From Methanobacteriota archaeon (GTDB lineage Archaea > Thermoplasmatota > Poseidoniia > Poseidoniales > Thalassarchaeaceae), in NCBI GenBank assembly GCA_002702985.1, contig PADI01000061.1:9374-42371 (forward strand): a DNA stretch of 32,998 nucleotides. The letters are read 5' to 3'. A program made the position numbers and the translations under genes. Shown piece by piece: positions 9,301 through 16,137 of this stretch. The notes under the pieces were generated by a model. It did not search any database. It was not told the origin of the DNA and worked only from the letters and a program-made list of their open reading frames with translations. How positions within the stretch are numbered: position 1 is the stretch's first letter; every line of letters starts with the position of its first letter.

Positions 9301-9868
9301 TCTCGAACGTCGTATTCGAACCTATGTTCCTTTGACCGCCAAACATGAGTTGATGAATAAGATTGGCAATATTGAAACAGGTAAATTTGATCCTGAACGA
9401 ACCCTTTCTGTGTTTTCAGGTTCTAATCAACACATCAATCTAGATGCATATCGTGAAGCGATTACACCAGATATCTTAGAAAAAATGCATCATGAGATTC
9501 TCCAATCTTTCCATGATTGGGAACCATCATCATCAGAATTCTTAGAGGCTGTAGAAGGTGAAATGAATGCTGTTGAGTCATTTATTCAATCTCATAGTGA
9601 AATATACAGACGAGTTACAGATTTCAAAGATCAACGTGGTGCTGCTGATAAAAGAACTGAATTTAATGGAGATAGCATATATCCTGAATCTGGAGATTTA
9701 GATATAATGAGAACCGCAACTTACCTCGCATCCTCTATATATCCAAATATTGGCTCAGTTATTGTAGCAACCCGCGATTCTGATTTCACATTATTAGCTA
9801 GAGCATTAGAAGAGACATTAGGCGTTGGAGTTGCCAAGAATGCTTCAGAACTAGCTCAGTGGTTGTGA
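6398..9868 (+). CDS. 1156-residue helical-repeat protein with C-terminal PIN nuclease domain
   Basis: PIN domains are metal-dependent ribonucleases. The last about 235 residues begin with LVVIDTNLLIDAL (first acidic residue Asp928), carry a long insertion, then GDLDIMRTATYLAS (Asp1100, Asp1102) and VIVATRDSDFTLLARAL (Asp1127, Asp1129), matching the order of PIN active-site acids. The rest is not recognised: an Arg-rich patch near 62-75 (TRRRGGRRRG) that could touch RNA, then a long alpha-helical region with TPR-like units, clearest near 660-725 (MERYREAARLYKQAA), and a charged linker near 760-810. No antitoxin-like small gene is adjacent, and the size excludes a simple VapC toxin. The stop is 2 bp before the RluA-family gene, which suggests a joint role in RNA maturation; this is inference. 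Confidence 0.8.
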   Translation: MEDRLKEAIEHALRSGDDPNTRIRTLIGNDAFNLLDKPWKSIAITILRKEEPVNPDEEVKVKVTRRRGGRRRGVKGSSGIEDSLPSPSQVISGNFIPAFKLATLLIHKGKDPKNWESKLDLDIDQLRNDCISGIHPVWSIAARECPLIAQLGAFPSLEVEIQSVEVDQSWIVASRIDPMDISSLGDLLEKFPTLNLGSAGILKIQRLSKGLQGKKMRMNQIQKSIPEELLSSTIPEHMLLGAYLLIAAGELEKSLKVLQSIKSKNKILMKSVNDVIALTTLRSGDISSWDHCSEVTGKDPLSIVMLLEAWKNPPIDRQIDSKKIESGMMHLELHGEPVSDTLRWMLVKQVAETGDLAAATELVLETRIDDEESFIQASSLAGDNELLITRLVEKAPEFSLITWSEIVTDSKYPMLIRLTCSKLIANERTLLPSDVLESTIEILSTQVDIFSLSLILYSSKIDGSTKPYSVLLCSALAPANIGEETIQWLQNERSIAHDSITSSEIPEFLSIHEAALIRLLDGGNANLDELLGRLPESGSEVLRETRRALMDGGDGLVSEKRIDTLEESIAAANLSSLESSLFHAIVNLLRMNRVNNEIQMSDSSRKEHASELLNQIIENNFSAIFLNQVQQMLLEHEVASENFVSWLQENRPGSEWSPVANAAIKVNMERYREAARLYKQAAPRFQAEPHCDFEIATQLYRKSLIGFAQAQGWSEAIALLNSHEELATTITSRFKLYLQVSHSAEVQQQNRGKRNSKNRDMSRKAIFDFVDEKVPNISSEEEESTYSSQRERNRRKEDLIESLMTYPSKRNLPEEPFVGRVRAALNHIREKNKSGRTRIENRFREAIKDEEEPLELFSIANEIASEDPVRALGMLEHAVSVCNYLGRMEKARLIASMKTLYSKHESNIPIRSRRILSSVDLAPLVVIDTNLLIDALSDAILRKMAMDRNGIINPNSSLLFHHTLRHLRLERRIRTYVPLTAKHELMNKIGNIETGKFDPERTLSVFSGSNQHINLDAYREAITPDILEKMHHEILQSFHDWEPSSSEFLEAVEGEMNAVESFIQSHSEIYRRVTDFKDQRGAADKRTEFNGDSIYPESGDLDIMRTATYLASSIYPNIGSVIVATRDSDFTLLARALEETLGVGVAKNASELAQWL

Positions 9869-9870
9869 TT

Positions 9871-10767
9871 ATGTCCAGAATAGATCATACGATTTCGGAA
9901 GAAGGTAATTTACTTTCTATTATCGCTCTTATTCATCCAACTGCTTCTAAAAATTCTCTTAGAAAAATGATTGACTCTGGAAGAATATTGTTGAACAACA
10001 AAATATGTAGAATTGCAAAAACACCGGTAAGTCCAGGACAATTAATTTCAGTACTTCCAAAAAGTGAAGGAGATGCTCCACGTCAACTTAGGAGAAATCT
10101 AGCGAAAGATCCGGATATTCTGTTTGAAGATAAGCAAATTTTAGTTGTGAATAAACCTGTAGGTTTATTGTCGGTTTCAACTGATTTAGGTAACGAAAAA
10201 GACACAATGCATTCTAGAGTGTTTGAATGGGTTAAAGGCAAAGAAAAAGGTCGGATTTTTATTGTACATAGATTAGATAGAGAAACATCTGGATGTATGT
10301 TATTTGCAAAGGATATCCATACTAAGGAAATGTTACAACATCAATTCTTTGAGAGAAGCATTGAGCGTATTTATCATGCTGTTTTGGAAGGAATATTGCC
10401 CTCTGAAACTGGAATATCTCATGACTGGATACAACAAAGTAAAGATCTGAGGGTCAGAATTGTACCTTCTGAAAATTCAAAAGACTCTAAAGAAGCAATT
10501 ACTCATTGGAATGTAGAAGAAATAGTAGGTGATAGAACACTCGTTTCTCTTTCAATTAAGACCGGACGACGTGCCCAAATTCGATTACAAATGAATGCTT
10601 TGAATGCTCCAGTTTCAGGGGATACAATGTATGGTAGGGGTAGAAATTCAGCAGGAAGATTGTGTCTTCATGCCTCTTCTCTTCGATTTATTCATCCTAA
10701 TGGAGAAGAGATGTTTGTTACTTCCCAAATCCCATCGATATTCAGACGAATACTTCGAAATGGGTAA
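9871..10767 (+). CDS. RluA-family pseudouridine synthase with N-terminal S4 domain
   Basis: Isomerises uridine to pseudouridine in rRNA or tRNA. The 298-residue protein has an S4 RNA-binding domain (about 28-63, including NSLRKMIDSGRILLNN), then the catalytic domain with LVVNKPVGLLSV (91-102) and the invariant HRLDRETSG (133-141) holding the catalytic Asp136, and the later RRAQIRLQM and SGDTMYGR motifs. S4 plus this core is the RluC/RluD arrangement. The ATG at 9871 is used; an in-frame GTG at 9859 would overlap the preceding stop. It follows the PIN-domain gene with a 2-bp gap and converges on the M28 gene. This family is chiefly bacterial, so transfer is likely; the modified site is unknown. 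Confidence 0.92.
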   Translation: MSRIDHTISEEGNLLSIIALIHPTASKNSLRKMIDSGRILLNNKICRIAKTPVSPGQLISVLPKSEGDAPRQLRRNLAKDPDILFEDKQILVVNKPVGLLSVSTDLGNEKDTMHSRVFEWVKGKEKGRIFIVHRLDRETSGCMLFAKDIHTKEMLQHQFFERSIERIYHAVLEGILPSETGISHDWIQQSKDLRVRIVPSENSKDSKEAITHWNVEEIVGDRTLVSLSIKTGRRAQIRLQMNALNAPVSGDTMYGRGRNSAGRLCLHASSLRFIHPNGEEMFVTSQIPSIFRRILRNG

Positions 10768-10782
10768 TCAAATATTTTGCAT

Positions 10783-12552
10783 CTAACTTTCAAGATATGA
10801 ATTTCGAATTGGCTCTTCATCTAGGTGGAAGAAAGAGTAAGTTGCCCACCAAGTAATAGTATCTAATGCATCAACAAGATTACTAGTCCCACTACGAGGT
10901 TCACCGTAGTCCTTTCCAGTGGTATCCATCCAGTCTATCATTTCATCAACCGTATCACATGTTTGATGATAACACCAATATCCATCTACAAGGCCGCCAA
11001 AGCCCATTGTTACTGTGCCAAGATTATCTTGGAAGGTAGCATGATCGGAACGAGCAGTGGTATCTTCATAGACAATTATTTCTGGGCGGTCTTTTGCCAT
11101 CCAATCATCAACTTTCCAAGTGTCTGCCGAATGCCCTACTCCAATTAGAGGAGCCATTTGTTCTTCAACACCAATTGCATCTGACCCAATCCACATTGCT
11201 AGTCCAACCATTTCTGGCTGATTCATTACATCATGATCCAAACTTGGGCCAATGTATACTCGCATGGGCCACACTTCCTCATCTTTTGGATAACCATCAG
11301 GGTCAACTTCGGGTTGGGGGTCGCAATTTCCATCTCCACCTCCATGCCCATTACCACAGGGAGCTCCACCCCCGCCTGGCCAATTTACACCGGCCATGTC
11401 TAGATTGACGTAATTTGTAACCTCTACATCTGGATTGTCTTCTTTGACCCAATAATCTGTCCAAAAGTCACTTCCTCGTTTACCACCTTCTTCTCCGGAC
11501 CAGAGGCAGAAAACCATTGTATTACGTGTTGGATAATTTGCCATAGCTCTAGCAACTTCGAGAACCATACTTGTTCCAGCCGTATTATCATAAGCACCTA
11601 CACGAGTTCCGTATGTTCTTCCGAAAATATGTGGATCTAACATCCCTCCGTTTACAGGTGGAGCGATGTCAAAATGAGCACCAAATACCATCCATTTGTT
11701 TGGATCAACCTCACCAAAACGGTAACCACAGATATTGTATGCCTCAGGATTTTGGGCACCAGTCATGAGCGAATCATAGGTGAAACGCTGAGTGATGACT
11801 TCTAAACCAAAATTCTCCATCTGTCCAATGAGATATAGCGCTGCATCTTCGTATGCTGCATTTCCTTGTCCAGCCCACCTGTCTAGATACCCCACGGCAT
11901 TATCTGCAAGATCGGTTGGATCAAATGTTTCATCAGACATATGGTTGATGTAATTGAAGACGTTCAGTCCATCTACGAGTCCAGTTGAATGTCTACCTCC
12001 CATCGCATCAGTGTAAGCAGCAGCCATAGGCCGTATGATTGGAATTTGAACTGCAATTACTGGACTAGCACTATTGTTGGATACTTGTACTGTATCTAGC
12101 GAATTATTCACTCCATTTACTCGTTGAATAATCTGATTATCAGACCGTTCAAAACCACCACGCCCATACCAGGTTCTCCAAGACTCATTTACTTCGCGTA
12201 CTGGCCACTCTTCACGGCCATAATCACCAATCAAAATAACTGCAGTATCCGTTCGTGGTGGGGCTAATACTGACAATAAGACTGATTCACCTGCTCTGAG
12301 ATCAACGACAGTAGAATTCTGAATAAATCCAGTATCTGGATTTTGAATCAAGTATGGAACGAAAGCCGAAAGTTCAGTTTTAGCATTGATAGTGATTCCT
12401 TGGAAGACCCCACCCGTCCATACTTCTGGTGTGATTACAACATCGTCAGACGAACTTGGGCCTATATCATCTGAACTACCAAAACATCCCGATAAGGGGG
12501 CGAAAACCATCAAAATGATGATCAAAATTGCAGCCCTATGCCGCGAGTTCAT
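10783..12552 (-). CDS. secreted M28-family zinc aminopeptidase, lipoprotein
   Basis: Exported di-zinc peptidase probably releasing N-terminal residues from peptides outside the cell. From the ATG at 12552 it is 589 residues: basic N-terminus, hydrophobic core and lipobox PLSGC (Cys23), then a long acidic N-terminal region. The M28 ligands appear in order: AHFD (His293), AYDNTAG (Asp322), SGEEGG (Glu354-Glu355), NLDMAG (Asp385) and CYHQTCDTVD (His529). A Gly/Cys-rich insertion (about 391-422, with GGGGAPCGNGHGGGDGNC) sits between the fourth and fifth ligands and is not typical. It is last in a minus-strand run and converges on the RluA gene with 15 bp between stops. An in-frame TTG at 12567 is an alternative start. 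Confidence 0.93.
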   Translation of the reverse strand: MNSRHRAAILIIILMVFAPLSGCFGSSDDIGPSSSDDVVITPEVWTGGVFQGITINAKTELSAFVPYLIQNPDTGFIQNSTVVDLRAGESVLLSVLAPPRTDTAVILIGDYGREEWPVREVNESWRTWYGRGGFERSDNQIIQRVNGVNNSLDTVQVSNNSASPVIAVQIPIIRPMAAAYTDAMGGRHSTGLVDGLNVFNYINHMSDETFDPTDLADNAVGYLDRWAGQGNAAYEDAALYLIGQMENFGLEVITQRFTYDSLMTGAQNPEAYNICGYRFGEVDPNKWMVFGAHFDIAPPVNGGMLDPHIFGRTYGTRVGAYDNTAGTSMVLEVARAMANYPTRNTMVFCLWSGEEGGKRGSDFWTDYWVKEDNPDVEVTNYVNLDMAGVNWPGGGGAPCGNGHGGGDGNCDPQPEVDPDGYPKDEEVWPMRVYIGPSLDHDVMNQPEMVGLAMWIGSDAIGVEEQMAPLIGVGHSADTWKVDDWMAKDRPEIIVYEDTTARSDHATFQDNLGTVTMGFGGLVDGYWCYHQTCDTVDEMIDWMDTTGKDYGEPRSGTSNLVDALDTITWWATYSFFHLDEEPIRNSYLES

Positions 12553-12555
12553 ACC

Positions 12556-12560
12556 CCTCC
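12556..12560 (-). promoter_or_regulatory. Shine-Dalgarno site unusually close to the M28 start
   Basis: The minus strand reads GGAGGGGT directly before ATG (12552), leaving 3 nt after GGAGG, against 7 nt at other genes here. No better start with a complete signal peptide exists downstream. Confidence 0.5.
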
Positions 12561-12582
12561 GAATCAACGGTAACAGTTCAAA

Positions 12583-13242
12583 TCAACGGTTTCGATGTAC
12601 CTCTAATTTTGATGTTGTAATATTTACTAACATGTCACCAAATGCATAGAATGCACCACAAAGTAATGGCGGATTCCAGGCAGTAAATCCTGTCCATGGA
12701 ACATTATTATCCCAAGTCCAAGTTCCTAACCAAGTTCCCCATAATTCCATTGCCAATGCTAACCATCCCATTACTGAGTATAGCATTGGAGCAGGGCCCC
12801 ATTTAACGAAAGAATACATGATAATTAGTAAAATAATACCTGAAGTATCTACTCCAGTAAATGCCATCCAAATTGTAAGCGGGATAAAAGGAAAAATCAT
12901 CCACGCTGAAACCTTTCTTCCATCAGGTAATCGTGTAGCAATTCTCCGTCCAAGATCGAAGAGAAACCAGTGACCTACAGGGACGTATAATGGCATAATT
13001 TCTCTTTGATATTCATAAATCAACCATATTTCACTAAAGAATAACTCCATTGGAGTGGCAAATGAAAGTACTACTAACATTTCTACCCGTTCTTTTCTTT
13101 CAGCTTTACGAAATAAATAGACGAATAGTCCAATACACCATATGTTCACTGGCCATTCTGAGATATACGCTGAAATTGGGAGACCGATTGCTATGGTTAA
13201 TACATAGAGAGACTCTCTTTTCAGTTTCCGTACAGATTCCAT
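12583..13242 (-). CDS. polytopic membrane protein of unknown function
   Basis: Unrecognised 219-residue protein, very rich in Trp and hydrophobic residues, with about six membrane helices (near 12-28, 33-45, 55-70, 116-131, 134-146 and 155-172) and a re-entrant hydrophobic stretch near 190-205. The motif PVGHWFLFDLGRR (about 87-99) and the proline-rich NPPLLCGAFYAFGD near the end are the most conserved-looking parts. The ATG lies 10 bp after the DDAH stop and the stop 30 bp before the M28 gene, so it is likely co-transcribed with them. No function can be named. Confidence 0.65.
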   Translation of the reverse strand: MESVRKLKRESLYVLTIAIGLPISAYISEWPVNIWCIGLFVYLFRKAERKERVEMLVVLSFATPMELFFSEIWLIYEYQREIMPLYVPVGHWFLFDLGRRIATRLPDGRKVSAWMIFPFIPLTIWMAFTGVDTSGIILLIIMYSFVKWGPAPMLYSVMGWLALAMELWGTWLGTWTWDNNVPWTGFTAWNPPLLCGAFYAFGDMLVNITTSKLEVHRNR

Positions 13243-13252
13243 AAAATGGCAC

Positions 13253-14047
13253 TCATCCTATGAATAGAGACAAACAAGTCAAGCTTCCATCTGCTTGCAT
13301 GATTTCGCCCATTTCCACTTCCTTAGTTTCAAATCCAGCCGTTTCAAGTCTCTGTTTTGTTATTGGAAATCCAGCACTAACAAGTACTATTCCATTTTCC
13401 ATTGCGATGGTATTGGAAGCATATGTTTCACTATTGGGGACCCATATGATATCATCAAAACCAGTAATTTGTTCAGGTTTCAAATGTCCTTCTGCAGCAA
13501 TTAACATTCCATTTTTAGGAACAGAACATACTGTCGTTAAATGTAAAGTAGAATTAGGTACATCGATAACTTGAGTGGAATATCCAAGTTTTGAAGCAAT
13601 TTTACTTAGTTCATTAATTCCAATATCATTAGTTCTTGTGGAACGTCCAATCAAAAATCCATCCCCAGTGAATACAATATCTCCTCCATCCATTTTTGCT
13701 TCGGGAGAAAGGAATTTTATCTCAAAATCCTCACTTAGTCGTTCAGATATTGTATGTACTTCATTTGCTCTTGATGGATGACCTGGTCTACATATCACGG
13801 CAAGATCATCAAAAATCACAGCAGTATCTTCTACAAAACAACAATCTGGGTGACCAGGTAATTCTTCAAGAATTTCAACAACAACTCCAGACGTTCGTAA
13901 TGCATCGACGTATCCTTGATGTTGTATCTTCGCAGTATCTACTTTAGGAGGGCGACTCCCAAAGAATTTAGAAACAGCATCATCGAAATTAGATGAAATA
14001 TTTCGGACCAAAGCTCTGTTTCGAGAACGATCGAAAACACCTGGCAA
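13253..14047 (-). CDS. dimethylargininase (DDAH), arginine deiminase superfamily
   Basis: Hydrolyses N-omega-methylated arginine to citrulline and methylamines through a covalent thiouronium intermediate. The 264-residue length is close to known DDAHs. Family motifs appear in order: DCCFVEDTAVI (68-78), KMDGGDIVFTGDGFLIG (118-134) then STRTN, HLTTVCSVP with the catalytic His169, and ADGSLTCLSLFI with the nucleophile Cys258. Together these follow animal and bacterial DDAH more closely than arginine deiminase. The start is TTG at 14047, supported by GGAGG 7 nt upstream (14055-14059). It lies between two membrane protein genes in a minus-strand run; its source substrate may be peptide-derived methylarginine taken up from outside (inference). 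Confidence 0.9.
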   Translation of the reverse strand: MPGVFDRSRNRALVRNISSNFDDAVSKFFGSRPPKVDTAKIQHQGYVDALRTSGVVVEILEELPGHPDCCFVEDTAVIFDDLAVICRPGHPSRANEVHTISERLSEDFEIKFLSPEAKMDGGDIVFTGDGFLIGRSTRTNDIGINELSKIASKLGYSTQVIDVPNSTLHLTTVCSVPKNGMLIAAEGHLKPEQITGFDDIIWVPNSETYASNTIAMENGIVLVSAGFPITKQRLETAGFETKEVEMGEIMQADGSLTCLSLFIG

Positions 14048-14054
14048 TTCGACT

Positions 14055-14059
14055 CCTCC
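14055..14059 (-). promoter_or_regulatory. Shine-Dalgarno site supporting a TTG start of the DDAH gene
   Basis: The minus strand reads GGAGGAGTCGAA before TTG. The 7-nt spacing from GGAGG equals that at top6B and the PIN-domain gene, so the non-ATG start is credible. Confidence 0.65.
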
Positions 14060-14085
14060 ATTCCTCTTTCAAGGTAAGCCGCTTT

Positions 14086-14448
14086 TCATGCTTGTCCGCC
14101 TGTAACTAATTTTGTAGCAATAGCAACACCAATTCCATACAATACGATTGTAGCAATTATTCCTAATCCCAAAGAAGGCCAAAAATCCCATCCTCTCTTC
14201 ATGAGTTGTGGGAAAATAATGAACAATGTCAAAGAGGGCAATACAAGGTATAGTACACTCTCAGAGTAAGCAATCAAATCTTCAGACTTTACACCATCTC
14301 GATATAAAATTACTAGTGACATTATACTCATCAAAGGTAATGAAATAACGACAGCGCCGAATATAATCGATCGTTTCGCAAACTCTGTAGCTAGAACCAC
14401 CAACCCTCCAGAAAGAATGCCCTTCAATGCCAACTCTGTCCAAATCAT
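14086..14448 (-). CDS. DUF3147-like four-helix membrane protein
   Basis: A 120-residue membrane protein with four hydrophobic helices (about 5-20, 27-48, 65-83, 92-113). The pattern LKGILSGGLVVLATEFAKRS then SLPLMSIMSLVILYRDG matches my recollection of the DUF3147 family, which has no known biochemical role. It lies 36 bp after the lipoprotein stop and 38 bp before the DDAH start in the same direction, so it is likely part of one transcript. Confidence 0.7.
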   Translation of the reverse strand: MIWTELALKGILSGGLVVLATEFAKRSIIFGAVVISLPLMSIMSLVILYRDGVKSEDLIAYSESVLYLVLPSLTLFIIFPQLMKRGWDFWPSLGLGIIATIVLYGIGVAIATKLVTGGQA

Positions 14449-14484
14449 GATGTTGAGTAATCAAGACGGACTGAAAGCCTGTCG

Positions 14485-15954
14485 TTACAGAGTTTCTTGT
14501 CCACCAGTGGGCATCACACTCAAATTTCCATCTGAACCCCTTAGTGCCGCACCTTCAGACATAGTAGCAAAAATTCCGATATCAGCGATATTATGTGACA
14601 ATCCAAACCAAGGCCTTCCGTATTGATCGACTGACATGTCTAGGAAATCCCCCAATCCTCCGCATCTATTGTAGCCACATCCATCTTCAGTATCTAGAGG
14701 ATTTCCAGGCTCATTGATTTGGACAGTTGTCATCAATGGATTTTCATTGAAAGCATCTGTAATTACGGTCATGTATCCGTTCCAAGTATTATTTCCACTG
14801 TCTCCTACATATCCAAATGCAACCTTACCTGCAGCACCTGCAGTTACAACGGGAAATCCAGTTCCTACTAAATCTGCAGGGGGTGCTATCATCATTGCAT
14901 TACTCCAAGTTTCTCCTTCATCTCTAGAATATGCATAGTATGGCATGTTATCTAGTCCATTCCACATAGCATGTACATTTCCATCATCATCCACAGCCAC
15001 CTGAGCTTCTTCTCCATTCCAAGTATCTGCGGTTCCGGTTTCTTCTGTTGGCAATGGATGTTCAGTCCATGTTAAGCCTCCATTAGTACTTCTGTAAATT
15101 GAGTACCCATCTCCATTACATCCGATATTTCCTCTGTAGAGATTACCGTTCACTCCTCCTTCAATATGGGCAGTCAGCCCACCACTCTGACAATCGATAG
15201 GAGCACCAGAGACTTCTGAGGTCCAGGTTCTCCCCCCATCAAAACTTGTTGAGCATAGAGGATGAGGCGCATTTCCATTGACACAAAAAGACCAGGTTGT
15301 TGCATAACCAGGTGCAGGAAGTAGAGCAGATCCAATGGTCTGATGATCTTGGACAGAATATATCGAGGTAGCTAACTGTCCGTTTTGCCATGAATTTCCT
15401 TCATCATCGGAGAATTCTACAGTCATTCCTAGAAGTGCATGCATGTCAAATTTCATTATTCGATCAGTCCACTTGTCTACATATATGTACGGATCATTAC
15501 TATTCGGAACTGGCAAGGCTGGATTGTACACGTTCTCACAAGAATATTCGGAGAGAGCAGTCATTTCTATTAGTCCAGAGCATCGTATTACAGCAGTAGA
15601 TCCAGAAGGTCCATTACCCCAACTTGACATGTATATATTGTCCATCGAAGTAATACCAATAGTGGGCTCGAAGGTGCTCATTCCGATTCCATAATATGAT
15701 CCTTGAGTCCAATATGGAATGTTTTCTCCAGTTAAATTTGCAGAAATATTTGCTTCTTCAACGGCAGAGGAATTCAGAGCATCAATACCTCCTGAGTAAT
15801 GATACCATGTTGTTTCAGGAATTTCCTTTTCGAAATCAAAAAGTGAAGGCTCTTCTTCAATAATCTCTTCATCCTCTCCAAAGCATCCACTCAAACTCCC
15901 TCCTATCATCAAAATGGTGAGTAACACGGCAGAGACAGTTCTCATTACAATCAT
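14485..15954 (-). CDS. secreted lipoprotein with Asp-box (BNR/sialidase-like) propeller
   Basis: A 489-residue exported protein. The N-terminus has a signal peptide and lipobox GSLSGC (Cys24) followed by an acidic linker. Four Asp-box motifs are seen: SDDEGNSW (182-189), SFDGGRTW (237-244), STNGGLTW (289-296) and SRDEGETW (343-350), spaced about 50 residues apart as in a six-bladed propeller of the sialidase/BNR fold. Several cysteine pairs suggest disulphides. The catalytic Arg triad and FRIP motif of true sialidases were not found, so binding or another hydrolase activity is as likely as sialidase. An ATG at 15945 is an alternative start. It is first in the minus-strand run leading to the M28 peptidase. 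Confidence 0.85.
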   Translation of the reverse strand: MIVMRTVSAVLLTILMIGGSLSGCFGEDEEIIEEEPSLFDFEKEIPETTWYHYSGGIDALNSSAVEEANISANLTGENIPYWTQGSYYGIGMSTFEPTIGITSMDNIYMSSWGNGPSGSTAVIRCSGLIEMTALSEYSCENVYNPALPVPNSNDPYIYVDKWTDRIMKFDMHALLGMTVEFSDDEGNSWQNGQLATSIYSVQDHQTIGSALLPAPGYATTWSFCVNGNAPHPLCSTSFDGGRTWTSEVSGAPIDCQSGGLTAHIEGGVNGNLYRGNIGCNGDGYSIYRSTNGGLTWTEHPLPTEETGTADTWNGEEAQVAVDDDGNVHAMWNGLDNMPYYAYSRDEGETWSNAMMIAPPADLVGTGFPVVTAGAAGKVAFGYVGDSGNNTWNGYMTVITDAFNENPLMTTVQINEPGNPLDTEDGCGYNRCGGLGDFLDMSVDQYGRPWFGLSHNIADIGIFATMSEGAALRGSDGNLSVMPTGGQETL

Positions 15955-16000
15955 TCCATGGGAAGAGCATTACCCCTTCAAACTCATGGTTAGACGCTAG

Positions 16001-16086
16001 TGGTGCAGAGGACAGGATTTGAACCTGCGAAGCACTACGCACTAGGACCTCATCCTAGCCCCTTTGACCAACTCGGGTACCTCTGC
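16001..16086 (-). tRNA. tRNA-Leu (anticodon GAG), CCA encoded
   Basis: On the minus strand GCAGAGG (16080-16086) pairs with CCTCTGC as a 7-bp acceptor stem, followed by discriminator A (16004) and an encoded CCA (16001-16003). The anticodon stem CTAGG/CCTAG encloses the loop ATGAGGT, anticodon GAG (16049-16051). The D-arm is closed by CCC/GGG with GG in the loop, and the T-loop is TTCAAAT. The extended variable region fits a class II leucine tRNA. No intron is present. It reads CUC and CUU codons. It lies 51 bp after the malic enzyme stop and 46 bp before the lipoprotein start, same strand. Confidence 0.95.
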
Positions 16087-16137
16087 TTGGAATAATCGAC
16101 CTGACTTATTCACATGAATCCATCGCAATGTGTTGAA

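Noticed and set aside
14485-15954. Asp-box lipoprotein as a true sialidase
   Set aside because: Asp boxes are present, but the FRIP motif and arginine triad were not seen, and Asp boxes occur in many non-sialidase propellers.
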